A stretch of 48,243 nucleotides of DNA from Gammaproteobacteria bacterium (GCA_011390365.1 JAABSM010000023.1:1-48243); one strand, 5' to 3'. Shown: positions 23,235 to 32,055, counted from the first letter of the stretch. Notes: a model not told the origin generated them from the sequence alone. A program made the numbers and translations.

Positions 23235-24233
23235 GTGAAATGTGCAATTTGCAATAAAGTCAAGGGGAAGCGTATTTGTCTCTTACAGGAGAAACAAGCG
23301 ATTTGTTCTCGCTGTTGCGCGGAGGTTAGGGGAGACGCTTGCGAGGGCTGCAGCTATTACGCTCAGGCTGAAGCATACGCCATTGATAAAGCGGCGAAAG
23401 GTGATCGGAAGCACTTCACGATTGAGATCAATCCTGAGGTTGAAAATGCGGTTCATGAAATCTTGCAAGAGGTTTCGCGCGGTAGAACCAAAAAGGCCGA
23501 AGCCGATCTGCAATCCCTCCATGCAGAGTACCCAGACAACCACATGATTTATTTTGGCTTGGGGACTTGCCTCGCTGTCGACGGGCGTTTGGATGCGGCT
23601 ATAGAGTGTTTCGACCGAGCTCTGGAGATATTTCCCTATTTTGTTGACTGCTGGGTCAATAAAGGCATGGCCCATTCAAAGAAGGTTGAGTTCTTGCAGA
23701 TGATCAATGCCTACGGGCATGCGGTCGAATATGGACCAGCGGATGACGAAGGGGTAGCATACGCCCGAAAAATTCTGGAAGCAATGGACGCCCATGAGCG
23801 CGAGAACGGATCTTCGCTGGAGAGATATGTAAAAGGGCTGGAGGCGTTTGACAAGGGCTACAACCAGCTTAGAGAAGGAAAATATGATGACGCAATTGTA
23901 AACTTGCAACGTGCCGCTGACATTTCGCCGCATCTCCCGCAGCCCTACGGCAACATGGGGCTATGTTACGGCTTTTTAGGTCAAAAGAAGAACGCTATTG
24001 CGTCGTTGGAAAAGGCCCTTGAGATTGATCCGAAGTATGAGTTGGCGTTGGCAAACAAGGTAATGATCGAGAATGGAATGGACGAAGGCGTGCCCCTGAA
24101 GCAGAATAAGCTGGAATTCGTGAAATACTATGCGGAATATGGGGAAAGCGCCGGACGTTCGTATATTAGGGAGCTGATTGAAAAAGAAAAGCAATTATTA
24201 ACGAAATCGGGCAATCACCATTTTTCTGCCTGA
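23235..24233 (+). CDS. Zinc-ribbon and TPR protein
   Basis: 332 residues. The N-terminal 40 residues carry eight Cys (3, 6, 15, 24, 27, 28, 36, 39) in CxxC pairs, a zinc-ribbon form (MKCAICNKVKGKRIC, then CSRCCAEVRGDACEGC). After a linker come TPR units: about 98-135 (YFGLGTCLAVDGRLDAAIEC), 205-240 (FDKGYNQLREGKYDDAIVNL) and 240-275 (YGNMGLCYGFLGQKKNAIAS), a protein-binding scaffold. No signal peptide or membrane helix. Base composition is clearly lower in GC than the flanking genes, and codon use is unlike them, which suggests recent transfer. The start codon is GTG with a weak ribosome site. The role is unknown; proteins of this design are widespread. Confidence 0.82.
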   Translation: MKCAICNKVKGKRICLLQEKQAICSRCCAEVRGDACEGCSYYAQAEAYAIDKAAKGDRKHFTIEINPEVENAVHEILQEVSRGRTKKAEADLQSLHAEYPDNHMIYFGLGTCLAVDGRLDAAIECFDRALEIFPYFVDCWVNKGMAHSKKVEFLQMINAYGHAVEYGPADDEGVAYARKILEAMDAHERENGSSLERYVKGLEAFDKGYNQLREGKYDDAIVNLQRAADISPHLPQPYGNMGLCYGFLGQKKNAIASLEKALEIDPKYELALANKVMIENGMDEGVPLKQNKLEFVKYYAEYGESAGRSYIRELIEKEKQLLTKSGNHHFSA

Positions 24234-24292
24234 AAAAAGAAGAGGGGGAAGCGAAGGAAACCCAATGGTTCAAAACCAAAGGGTGCGGACTC

Positions 24293-24511
24293 AATGCCAT
24301 TAACTTAAGCGCCATGCCAGGTTCCCGCCCTTGATGCGCCTTACTCCGGGGCAGCCCGGAAATCGCCGGGCCGGCATAGGATGTGCCGAATAAAAAGCCT
24401 TGTCGTTCGGTCGACGGCACATCCTATGCAGAACCAAAAACGCTCGGCGCACCCACGAAATGAGGCGCATCGCTCCCGGAGAATGCCATGGTGGCTTAAG
24501 TTAATGACATT
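24293..24511 (+). mobile_element. 219-bp MITE with 12-bp target duplication
   Basis: Ends AATGCCATTAACTTAAGC (24293-24310) and GCTTAAGTTAATGACATT (24494-24511) are inverted repeats with one mismatch. Weaker pairing continues inward to GATGCGCC / GGCGCATC. Inside, GCATAGGATGTGCCG (24374-24388) and CGGCACATCCTATGC (24415-24429) pair perfectly. GGGTGCGGACTC occurs immediately outside both ends (24281-24292 and 24512-24523), a 12-bp target duplication. No ORF lies within. Related copies: 1744-1956, 13425-13562 and 32076-32291. It needs a transposase in trans, not seen in the window; 12 bp is in the range of some IS4-family elements. Confidence 0.88.
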
Positions 24512-24838
24512 GGGTGCGGACTCGTTAGGTTTCAGTGAGACATGACTTTTGAAATCAATTTAACCTGAAATGCCTTTTGCTTAGGAAAACAGCGCAGACG
24601 AGGGGTGATGTTTATGCAAGAGGGAAGACCATTCTGTGGATGAATATCCGTGATGGCTAATGCGGGTCGGTTACTGGGAAAGGTAGGATTCTTGTCTGGC
24701 TGTAAGGTTTGAGGTGGCTTGGATACCTGCGAGGCTTTCCGTTTTTCCGTACGTTCCAGAGGTAACAAAGCGAGAGCTGGCCCCATTCGCTCTTTGAGCC
24801 ATCCCTGCGATTGCTCGATTTTCAGAATACTTGCACAG

Positions 24839-24951
24839 CCACTCCCCTCCAGCTTGGGAACCCAAGTCTGGGCAGCTCTAGCTGCCTGATCGTGAACCAG
24901 CAAGCAAGAGCTTGCAAGACGCTCGCACCCAAGGGGACCTTGGGTGCGAGC
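24839..24951 (-). repeat. CTCGTTCCC palindromic repeat, copy D
   Basis: Read on the minus strand: stem GCTCGCACCCAAGG / CCTTGGGTGCGAGC (24921-24951, a perfect 14-bp stem), spacer GTCTT, stem GCAAGC / GCTTGC, then GGCAGCTAGAGCTGCC and CTTGGGTTCCCAAGCTGGAG. This follows the same order as copy C at 46546-46658. The rest of 24524-25089 shows no credible gene; a 155-residue frame on the minus strand spans this repeat and resembles nothing known. Confidence 0.7.
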
Positions 24952-25089
24952 ACAAAAACCAAAATCACGGGGTAACCAAACGCTGGAAAATACCCGCAAG
25001 ACTTGTGCGCGGCGGTATTAGCTGATCCCATGGCACGGACAAGCCCGGCGGGGAGGGGGATGGGCGGAGTCGATCGATTTTGCGGGGGG

Positions 25090-25617
25090 TTATGGCGCGC
25101 CGGGCACCCGCAAGGTCAGCGTTCCGTCGCGCTGGGTAAGCTCCAGATGCTTGAGGAAGCTCATGCCCAGCAGGATTTCGTCTCCCTCCATGCGATCCAC
25201 TATGCTGGCGGAGATGTCTTCGATGCGGATGTCGCCGAGGCGGACGTGGTCGAGATGAGTTCTGGCGACGCGGACGTCGCCGGCTGCGGTGCGGCTGACG
25301 GCGTAGCCGAGCAGGGGGAGGTCGAGGCGGCGGGCGGCATCGCCGGGGATGGCGACGTTGGTGGCGCCGGTGTCGACCAGGAAGGTGACCGGGCGGCCGT
25401 TGATCTCGCCGTTGGCGACGTAGTGGCCGGCGCGGTTCTGGTGCAGGGTGACGCTGGCCGAGCCGTCTTCGCCAACCACGCTGATCGGGTTTTGATTGGG
25501 GTTTTCCCGATCGTCAAGAATGTCCTGAAAGAACAGGGTCATGAGGCCGATGGCCAAGACCCATGCCCCCAGGATCATCCCCTTGCCGATCTGCTTCTGT
25601 TCGTTTTCAGGGTGCAT
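25090..25617 (-). CDS. Membrane-anchored retropepsin-like aspartic protease
   Basis: 175 residues. One membrane helix (about 14-31, MILGAWVLAIGLMTLFF) anchors a periplasmic domain. FLVDTGATNVAIP (79-91) carries the catalytic DTGA of clan AA proteases, and ILLGMSFLKHLEL is the second conserved element. It fits the TIGR02281-type group of proteobacterial clan AA aspartic proteases, which act as dimers like retroviral proteases. Its substrate is unknown. The ATG overlaps the comM stop by one base (TGATG), so translation is likely coupled with the upstream gene. Confidence 0.88.
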   Translation of the reverse strand: MHPENEQKQIGKGMILGAWVLAIGLMTLFFQDILDDRENPNQNPISVVGEDGSASVTLHQNRAGHYVANGEINGRPVTFLVDTGATNVAIPGDAARRLDLPLLGYAVSRTAAGDVRVARTHLDHVRLGDIRIEDISASIVDRMEGDEILLGMSFLKHLELTQRDGTLTLRVPGAP

Positions 25618-27125
25618 CAGCGGTTGTCGCGGTCGAGTTGGCGGTAGTTGATCGCCTCGGCGAGATGGGTGGGGGCGATGGCGGGCTGTTGTTGCAGGTC
25701 GGCGATGGTGCGGGCCAGACGCAGGATGCGGTGATAGGCGCGGGCCGAGAGATGCAGCTGGTTCATGGCGCGGGCGAGCAGTTGCGCGCCGGTTTCGTCG
25801 AGCCGACAGTGTTCGTCCAGCGCCTCGCCGGCGAGCTGGCTGTTGGCGCAGCCGTTGCGCGCCAGTTGCCGCTGGCGACAGGCCTCCACTCGTTCCCTCA
25901 CCCGTTCGCTGGATTCGCCGCGCGGGGCGTTTTGCAACTGGTCAGGAGGCACCCGCGGCACCTCCACATGCATGTCGATGCGATCGAGCAGGGGGCCGGA
26001 GATGCGCGCCCGGTAACGGGCGACCTGCTCCTCGGTGCAGCGGCAGGTGCGGCCGCCGCTGTCGCCGAGGTAGCCGCAGGGGCAGGGGTTCATCGCCGTG
26101 ATCAGCTGAAAACGGGCGGGAAACTCGGCCTGGCGGGCGGCGCGGGAGATGGTGATGCGTCCCGATTCGATGGGTTCCCGCAGCACCTCCAGCACCTTGC
26201 GGTCGAATTCCGGTAGCTCGTCCAGGAACATTACGCCATTCATGGCCAAGGAGATCTCGCCGGGGCGCGGGTTGCCGCCGCCGCCCACCAGCGCCACGCC
26301 GGAGGCGGTGTGGTGGGGGGTGCGAAAGGGGCGGCGTTTCCATTCCTTGATGGAGAAGCCCCGTTCGCTGATCGACAGCACCGATGCCGTCTCCAGCGCC
26401 TCGTCCTCGTTCATCGAGGGGAGGATGCCGGGCAGGCGGCTGGCGAGCATGGACTTGCCGGTGCCGGGCGGGCCGATCATCATCATCGAGTGGCCGCCGG
26501 CGGCGGCGATCTCCAGCGCCCGCTTGGCGTGTTCCTGGCCCTTGACGTCGCCCAGGTCGGGATAGGGGAGGGCGGCCCCCGCCGCGACATCCTGGTCGAA
26601 GGGGGTGATGCCGTCCGAGCCGATCAGGTGCTGGCTGACCTGCAACAGGTTGCGCGCGGGAAGAATGGTGAGGTCTCTGACCAGGGCCGCCTCGGTGGCG
26701 TTCTCTTCGGGCAGGATCAGGGCGCGACCGGCGTCGCGGGCGGTCAGCGCCACCGGCAACACGCCGCGAATGGGGCGCAGCTCGCCGGAGAGGGCCAGTT
26801 CGCCGATCAGTTCATAGCCCTTGCACGCCTCCAGCGGTACCTGGCCGGAGGCGGCGAGGATGCCGACGGCGATGGGCAGGTCGAAGCGGCCGCCCTCCTT
26901 GGGCAGGTCGGCGGGGGCGAGGTTGATGGTGATGCGCCGTTTGGGGAATTCGAAGTGGCCGTTGAGCAGGGCGCCGCGCACCCGGTCCTTGCTCTCGCGC
27001 ACCGCCGCCTCGGGCAGGCCGACGATATTCAGCGCCGGCAGGCCTCCGGAGAGATGCACCTCGACGGTCACCAGCGGGGCCTCTATGCCCTCGCGGGCGC
27101 GGCTGTACAGCACCGCCAGCGACAT
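25617..27125 (-). CDS. comM: YifB/ComM AAA+ ATPase (Mg-chelatase-like)
   Basis: 502 residues. The N-terminal ChlI/Lon-type fold includes LPALNIVGLPEAAVRES and RITINLAPADLPKEG. The AAA+ core has Walker A GPPGTGKS (218-225), then FLDELPEF (Walker B), and a zinc-type motif NPCPCGYLGDSGGRTCRC near 345-362. ComM is a hexameric helicase that extends branch migration during integration of transformed DNA, and is wide-spread in bacteria whether or not they are known to be competent. E. coli YifB has 506 residues. It lies 16 bp after ubiK, the usual ubiK-comM neighbourhood. Confidence 0.95.
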   Translation of the reverse strand: MSLAVLYSRAREGIEAPLVTVEVHLSGGLPALNIVGLPEAAVRESKDRVRGALLNGHFEFPKRRITINLAPADLPKEGGRFDLPIAVGILAASGQVPLEACKGYELIGELALSGELRPIRGVLPVALTARDAGRALILPEENATEAALVRDLTILPARNLLQVSQHLIGSDGITPFDQDVAAGAALPYPDLGDVKGQEHAKRALEIAAAGGHSMMMIGPPGTGKSMLASRLPGILPSMNEDEALETASVLSISERGFSIKEWKRRPFRTPHHTASGVALVGGGGNPRPGEISLAMNGVMFLDELPEFDRKVLEVLREPIESGRITISRAARQAEFPARFQLITAMNPCPCGYLGDSGGRTCRCTEEQVARYRARISGPLLDRIDMHVEVPRVPPDQLQNAPRGESSERVRERVEACRQRQLARNGCANSQLAGEALDEHCRLDETGAQLLARAMNQLHLSARAYHRILRLARTIADLQQQPAIAPTHLAEAINYRQLDRDNR

Positions 27126-27141
27126 GGTTCAAGAGACTGGG

Positions 27142-27405
27142 CTAGCGCCCGCCTCCGCTCTTTTCCAGCAGGGCTTCCAGCTCCTTGACCCGCTGTTCCA
27201 TCTGTTCGATTTTCTCGCGGGTGCGGGCGAGCACCGCGCTCTGGGCGTCGAACTCGGCGCGGGTGACCAGCTCCAGGCGGGCGAGGTTCGACTCCAGCAC
27301 CGCGCGAATGTTTTTGCGCAAATCGTCCTGCATGGCGCGTACCCCGCTGGGCACGCTGTCCGCCAGGCGTTTCGCCAGGTCATCAAGTATCTTCGGGTCC
27401 ATCAT
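27142..27405 (-). CDS. ubiK: Ubiquinone biosynthesis accessory factor UbiK (YqiC)
   Basis: 87 residues of the BMFP/YqiC family. Opening MMDPKILDDLAKRLADSVP; middle helix RKNIRAVLESNLARLELVTR; C-terminal coiled coil EFDAQSAVLARTREKIEQ, ending VKELEALLEKS. UbiK forms a trimeric coiled coil and aids the ubiquinone synthesis complex with UbiJ. AAGGTGA before the ATG at 27405 decides the start over a GTG three codons upstream. It is the first gene of a minus-strand unit with comM and the aspartic protease. Confidence 0.93.
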   Translation of the reverse strand: MMDPKILDDLAKRLADSVPSGVRAMQDDLRKNIRAVLESNLARLELVTRAEFDAQSAVLARTREKIEQMEQRVKELEALLEKSGGGR

Positions 27406-27729
27406 GGGAGTCACCTTATATAGATGGTGAGGAGTTGTCCAGTGTTCGCCGGGGAGATTATAGCGCGGATCGCCGCTCAGTAGCGTGGCGGATAAGGTTT
27501 CGCGGCAAGTTCATGGGGAGTTCGAGGCGGTGAATCAATCGAGGAGTGGCAGTCCTTGGTGGACATCCACTCCTTGGATCGATTCATTTTCCAGGGTGGC
27601 CAACCACTCCATGGCCGTTGGTCGGGCCGATTCCCTTCACGGCCCGCCTGAGCGATCGACCGACCCATGCGCGCAATACGCGGATGTGGCGGCGGTCTGG
27701 ATCCGAATCAGGCGCCGATTCTGGACGAT

Positions 27730-27746
27730 TGCACCAAAGGGGTGCA
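27730..27746 (+). promoter_or_regulatory. NtrC-type operator palindrome
   Basis: TGCACCAAAGGGGTGCA is a perfect 6-5-6 palindrome and equals the NtrC consensus TGCACC-N5-GGTGCA. Further GGTGC half-sites lie just downstream (27753, 27772, 27799). It is about 160 bp upstream of the predicted sigma-54 start site, the distance range for enhancer-type activation. Downstream are porin, glnK and amtB genes, classic NtrC targets. The rest of 27406-27968 holds an imperfect palindrome near 27536-27586 and no gene. Confidence 0.85.
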
Positions 27747-27873
27747 TTATTGCGGTGCAGTGTCCGTTGAGGGTGCCTCCTGCGTCTCATTGCGGTGCGC
27801 CGGCGGCGCGCCGATCCCCGTGAAGCGGGCTTTACGACTGTCTTTAATTTGTCACAGTGAGCGATTTCGCACT

Positions 27874-27889
27874 TTGGCACGCCGCATGC
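27874..27889 (+). promoter_or_regulatory. Sigma-54 (RpoN) promoter
   Basis: TTGGCACGCCGCATGC keeps the invariant GG (27876-27877) and GC (27888-27889) with exactly ten bases between, and TGGCAC is a full match to the -24 element. The -12 is ATGC rather than TTGC. A transcript would begin near 27901, 68 bases before the first ATG. Combined with the upstream NtrC site it predicts induction on nitrogen limitation. Confidence 0.85.
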
Positions 27890-27968
27890 TATCAATCTTT
27901 TAACCGGTCGACTCGACCGATTGTCAAACAGAAGCACAAAACCTCTGATAAATGGGAGAAATAGTGAA

Positions 27969-28640
27969 ATGAAGAAAACCTCGCTTTCCATCGCCTGCGG
28001 TCTGGCTCTGGCGGCGGTTGCCGCCCCCAGCGTTGCCGAAGTTTCCCTGAGCGCCAATGTCGCCCTTACCACCGATTACGTCTGGCGCGGCATTAGCCAG
28101 AACGATGAGGACCCCGCGATCCAGGGTGGTTTTGATCTGGGTCTGGAGAACGGGCTCTACGCCGGTATCTGGGGATCGAACGTCAATGCGGTCAATACCG
28201 ACGCTTTCGATAACGTCGTGGATACCGGCAGCATCGAGCTCGACTACTACGTCGGCTGGGCGACCGAATTCGATAACGGTGTCGGGTTGGATCTCGGCTT
28301 CATCTACTACGATTTTCCTGGCATCAAGGACTGGGATACCGAAGAGTATTACATCGGCGCCAGTTACAGCTACTTCGGCCTGATGGCTTCCTACAACAAC
28401 GATTTCGATTATGTGTATTGGGATGCCAGCTTCGACTACGAGCTGCCGGAAGGCTTTGGTCTGGGTCTGCATTACGGTTACACCGATGCCGACGAGGGTG
28501 AAGACATGGCGGATTGGAAGGTCGCGATTACCAAGAGCATGTTCGATGTCGACTTCGAGCTGGCCTATACCGATACCGATGTGGATAGCCCGATGACGGA
28601 TAGCCGCGTCTTCCTGACCGTTTCCAAGTCTTGGGAATAA
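27969..28640 (+). CDS. TorF-family putative porin (TIGR02001)
   Basis: 223 residues. A signal peptide (MKKTSLSIACGLALAAVAAPSVA) precedes a mature part rich in aromatic, alternating beta strands: LSANVALTTDYVWRGISQN is the family opening, and the C-terminus VFLTVSKSWE is that of an outer-membrane barrel. Its strongly acidic loops have many Asp and Glu. Members of this group often sit next to glnK-amtB and are thought to be outer-membrane channels for nitrogen compounds; transport is not proven. The ATG at 27969 starts the exported chain; GGGAG lies about 12 bases upstream. First gene of the NtrC/RpoN unit. Confidence 0.88.
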   Translation: MKKTSLSIACGLALAAVAAPSVAEVSLSANVALTTDYVWRGISQNDEDPAIQGGFDLGLENGLYAGIWGSNVNAVNTDAFDNVVDTGSIELDYYVGWATEFDNGVGLDLGFIYYDFPGIKDWDTEEYYIGASYSYFGLMASYNNDFDYVYWDASFDYELPEGFGLGLHYGYTDADEGEDMADWKVAITKSMFDVDFELAYTDTDVDSPMTDSRVFLTVSKSWE

Positions 28641-29036
<396 letters not shown>

Positions 29037-29069
29037 CCCCATTCCCAACGAATCCTGGAGGATCCGACA

Positions 29070-30344
29070 ATGGAAGATATTCTCAACCTACGCTATGCGC
29101 TCGACACCTTCTACTTTCTGGTGTCCGGCGCCCTGGTGATGTGGATGGCCGCCGGCTTCGCGATGCTTGAAGCCGGTCTGGTGCGTTCCAAGAACACCGC
29201 TGAAATCCTCACCAAGAACGTCGCCCTGTTCGCCATCGCCTGCATCATGTACATGCTGATGGGCTACAACATCATGTATCCCGCCGACGGCAACGGCTAC
29301 TTCCCCTCGCTCGATCTGAGCTTCATGTTCGGCGGCGACAATGATCCCGCCGAGGTGCTGGCCCAGGATCCCGCCGCCTGGTATGACGGCAGCTACTACT
29401 CCGGCATGTCCGACTTCTTCTTTCAGGTCGTGTTCGTGGCCACCGCCATGTCGATCGTCTCCGGCTCCGTGGCCGAGCGCATGAAGCTGTGGTCCTTCCT
29501 GGTCTTCGCCGTGGTCATGACCGGCTTCATCTACCCCATGCAGGGCTACTGGAAGTGGGGCGGCGGTTTCCTCGACGAGCTCGGCTTCAGTGACTTCGCC
29601 GGCTCCGGCGTGGTGCATCTGTGCGGCGCCTCCGCGGCGCTGGCCGGCGTACTGCTGCTCGGCGCTCGCAAGGGCAAGTACGGCAAGAACGGTGAGATTC
29701 GCGCCATCCCCGGCGCCAATCTGCCGCTGGCCACCCTCGGTACCTTCATCCTGTGGCTGGGCTGGTTCGGTTTCAACGGCGGTTCCGAGCTGATTGTCTC
29801 CAACGTGGGTGAGGCCAATGCGGTCGCCGCGGTCTTCGTCAACACCAACATGGCCGCCGCCGGTGGCGTCATCGCCGCACTGCTTACCGCTCGCGCGGTC
29901 TTCGGCAAGGCGGATCTGACCATGGCCCTCAACGGCGCCCTCGCCGGGCTGGTGGCGATTACCGCGGAACCCCTAGCCCCGAGTCCGATCTGGGCGACCC
30001 TGGTCGGCGTCATCGGCGGCGTGATCGTGGTCTTCTCCATCATCACCATGGACAAGCTGCGCGTGGATGACCCGGTTGGCGCCATCTCGGTGCACGGCGT
30101 GGTCGGCATGTGGGGCCTGCTGGCGGTACCCCTCTCCAACGGCGACGCCACCTTCGGCGCCCAGTTGGCCGGTCTCTTCACCATCCTCATCTGGACCTTC
30201 GTCGTCAGCTTCATCGTCTGGCTGATCCTGAAGGTAACCATGGGCATCCGCGTCTCCGAAGAAGAGGAGTACGAAGGCGTGGATATCGGCGAGTGCGGGC
30301 TGGAGGCCTACCCCGAGTTCGTGGGCTCCCGCGGGGCCGCATAA
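29070..30344 (+). CDS. amtB: Ammonium transporter AmtB
   Basis: 424 residues with eleven hydrophobic helices, the Amt/Mep/Rh fold, in the inner membrane. GSGVVHLCGASAAL contains the first pore His and the conserved Asp lies just before it (DFAGSGVVH); ISVHGVVGMWGLLAVPL contains the second pore His. No signal peptide is seen at the N-terminus, unlike E. coli AmtB. The C-terminal tail (about 390-424) is acidic (EEEEYEGVDIGECGLEAYPEF) and is the GlnK-binding region. It is co-transcribed with glnK. A strong terminator follows 57 bp downstream. Confidence 0.96.
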   Translation: MEDILNLRYALDTFYFLVSGALVMWMAAGFAMLEAGLVRSKNTAEILTKNVALFAIACIMYMLMGYNIMYPADGNGYFPSLDLSFMFGGDNDPAEVLAQDPAAWYDGSYYSGMSDFFFQVVFVATAMSIVSGSVAERMKLWSFLVFAVVMTGFIYPMQGYWKWGGGFLDELGFSDFAGSGVVHLCGASAALAGVLLLGARKGKYGKNGEIRAIPGANLPLATLGTFILWLGWFGFNGGSELIVSNVGEANAVAAVFVNTNMAAAGGVIAALLTARAVFGKADLTMALNGALAGLVAITAEPLAPSPIWATLVGVIGGVIVVFSIITMDKLRVDDPVGAISVHGVVGMWGLLAVPLSNGDATFGAQLAGLFTILIWTFVVSFIVWLILKVTMGIRVSEEEEYEGVDIGECGLEAYPEFVGSRGAA

Positions 30345-30401
30345 CGCCATGTAACGGTTTCAGGGATGACCGAACATCATGGATGAACCCCCTCTCTGTT
30401 T

Positions 30402-30427
30402 GGGGCGCTACGGCGCCCCTTTTTTTT
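30402..30427 (+). terminator. Rho-independent terminator after amtB
   Basis: GGGGCGC (30402-30408), loop TACG, GCGCCCC (30413-30419), followed by eight T. A GC-rich 7-bp stem with a stable tetraloop and a full T tract; it closes the porin-glnK-amtB unit. Confidence 0.92.
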
Positions 30428-30496
30428 GCCCGCGATTTTTTGTCTCAGGAACTTTTCCTCCGTTCAAGGTCCAATTAGACACTTTCAAAAAATCGC

Positions 30497-30525
30497 TTGG
30501 CAATATCCGAGCGTAGTGCTAGGAT
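30497..30525 (+). promoter_or_regulatory. Strong sigma-70 promoter of rpoH
   Basis: -35 TTGGCA (30497-30502), a 17-bp spacer, -10 TAGGAT (30520-30525), with an extended -10 TGC just before it. This is close to consensus, with optimal spacing. The transcript would start near 30532, giving a 32-base leader. I see no heat-shock (sigma-32) or sigma-E element overlapping. Confidence 0.75.
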
Positions 30526-30563
30526 AAAGACCAAGTAAACAACTCAAGTATAGGATGCAGACC

Positions 30564-31412
30564 ATGGGTAAAGAACTCGCACTTTCAATGACGCTTCCTA
30601 CCGGGGATATCGAGTCCTACATCAGCGCGGCCTATCAGTTGCCGATGTTGACCCTCGAACAGGAAAAGAGCCTGGCCACCCGCCTGCGCGACGATAACGA
30701 CCTGGAGGCCGCCCGCGGCCTGGTCATGGCGCATCTGCGCTTCGTCATCCGCATCGCCCGGGGTTACTCCGGTTACGGCCTGCCGCTGCCGGACCTGATC
30801 CAGGAAGGCACCGTCGGACTGATGAAGGCGGTGCGCCGTTTCGACCCCGACATGGGCGTGCGTCTGGTCTCCTTCGCCGTACACTGGATCAAGGCCGAAA
30901 TCCACGAATATGTGCTGCGCAACTGGCGCATCGTCAAGGTGGCCACCACCAAGGCCCAGCGCAAGCTGTTCTTCAACCTGCGCAGCTCCAAGAAGCGCCT
31001 CGGCTGGTTCACCCACGAAGAGGTCCAGGGCGTCGCCAGAGACCTTGGGGTCAAGCCAGAGACGGTGCTGGAGATGGAGTCGCGGCTGAACAATTCCGAT
31101 GTCGCCTTCGACGGCTACACCGATGACGACGACCGGGTGTCCGTCGCCCCCTCCGCCTACCTCGCCGACACCCGCATGGAGCCGGCGGCCAACCTGGAGC
31201 GCGAGGACGGTGAACAGAACGACAAGGACAACCTGTTCCTGGCCATGGACGAACTCGACGCGCGCAGCCGCGACATCATCGAGTGCCGCTGGCTCTCGGA
31301 GAAGAAACTGACCCTGCACGAACTGGCCGATCGCTACGGCGTCTCCGCCGAGCGTATCCGTCAGATCGAGAAGCGGGCGATGCAGAAGATCAAGGCCCAC
31401 CTGGAGGCCTGA
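30564..31412 (+). CDS. rpoH: RNA polymerase sigma-32 (heat shock) factor
   Basis: 282 residues, near the 284 of E. coli RpoH. Region 2 has [39 protein letters not shown] and the -10 recognition stretch [19 protein letters not shown]. The RpoH box QRKLFFNLR is present, which separates this factor from RpoD and RpoS. Region 4.2 has [28 protein letters not shown]. It directs transcription of chaperone and protease genes. AGGA eight bases upstream supports the ATG at 30564; one three codons earlier is also possible. Confidence 0.96.
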   Translation: MGKELALSMTLPTGDIESYISAAYQLPMLTLEQEKSLATRLRDDNDLEAARGLVMAHLRFVIRIARGYSGYGLPLPDLIQEGTVGLMKAVRRFDPDMGVRLVSFAVHWIKAEIHEYVLRNWRIVKVATTKAQRKLFFNLRSSKKRLGWFTHEEVQGVARDLGVKPETVLEMESRLNNSDVAFDGYTDDDDRVSVAPSAYLADTRMEPAANLEREDGEQNDKDNLFLAMDELDARSRDIIECRWLSEKKLTLHELADRYGVSAERIRQIEKRAMQKIKAHLEA

Positions 31413-31548
31413 CCGGCATCGGATCGCCATTGCGCGATATCAATGCCAGAACGTCGTCACGGTGGTGCAATGACGCCGTAACTTGGCAACGGCCAAGGCG
31501 GGCATTTTGCCCCGCCTTACCGGGTTCATCTCCTCCCTTGGTTTAAGG

Positions 31549-31573
31549 CCGCGATCCCCTCGCGGTCTTTTTT
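31549..31573 (+). terminator. Rho-independent terminator after rpoH
   Basis: CCGCGA (31549-31554) pairs with TCGCGG (31560-31565) and is followed by TCTTTTTT. A second hairpin, AAGGCGGGC with GCCCCGCCTT (about 31495-31518), precedes it without a T tract. Confidence 0.8.
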
Positions 31574-31591
31574 GTTATGCTGCTTTCCACC

Positions 31592-31915
31592 ATGAGTCGA
31601 CGTACCGAACCCATCTCCCCCGAAACCCGTCAGCAGGCGGACGCCATCGCCCGCGCCAACCAGCGCCCGGGTCAGACCAAGGCCCAGACCCGCCTCATCG
31701 CCCAGGGTATCGAAAAGGGCATCAATCAATACAAGAAACAGCAGAAGGCCAAGGCGCGCGAACAGGACAAGCAGCGCAAGCGACGAGAGAATCAGACACA
31801 GGGTGATCAAGGGGAGGTCGTCGAGGTGGTCCGCTACCGTATCCCTTGGCTGCCCTGGCTGCTGTTGGGCCTGAGCTGGGCCGGTTTTATCGGCTATTGG
31901 CTCATGCAGTTGTGA
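31592..31915 (+). CDS. DUF2956-family small protein
   Basis: 107 residues. The N-terminal two-thirds is a charged helix (ISPETRQQADAIARANQRPG, QTRLIAQGIEKGINQYKKQQ, then KAREQDKQRKR), matching DUF2956. The C-terminus has one membrane helix (WLPWLLLGLSWAGFIGYWLMQL region), so it is a tail-anchored inner-membrane protein facing the cytoplasm. The family is found in gammaproteobacteria and has no known function. It starts 19 bases after the rpoH terminator, with a short leader in the T-rich run. Confidence 0.83.
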   Translation: MSRRTEPISPETRQQADAIARANQRPGQTKAQTRLIAQGIEKGINQYKKQQKAKAREQDKQRKRRENQTQGDQGEVVEVVRYRIPWLPWLLLGLSWAGFIGYWLMQL

Positions 31916-32010
31916 TGGGTACCGCCGCGCGTATGTCCAGGCGGTATTGCCAAGCCCGCAATCCCCACTTGCCGGATGGGGCTTGCAGCCCCGTCCGCAC
32001 CGTTATAGAG

Positions 32011-32055
32011 GCGGCATCTGTTTGGAGTACAGCCCTGGGCCTGTACGATAGCCCT
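32011..32055 (+). repeat. Dispersed repeat unit R1, copy 2
   Basis: GGCATCTGTTTGGAGTAC followed by AGCCCTGGGCCTGTACGATAGCC. It matches 1678-1722 and, as there, lies left of a MITE-like copy, so the pair probably spread as a single unit. A GGCGGTATTGCCAAGC segment at 31940-31955 also has a counterpart near 1598. Confidence 0.65.

Noticed and set aside
24839-24951. CRISPR-like repeats
   Set aside because: Palindromes differ in sequence and spacing, without regular spacers or cas genes.
24532-24999. A 155-residue open frame on the minus strand
   Set aside because: It runs through palindromic repeat copy D and has no recognisable domain; treated as repeat DNA.
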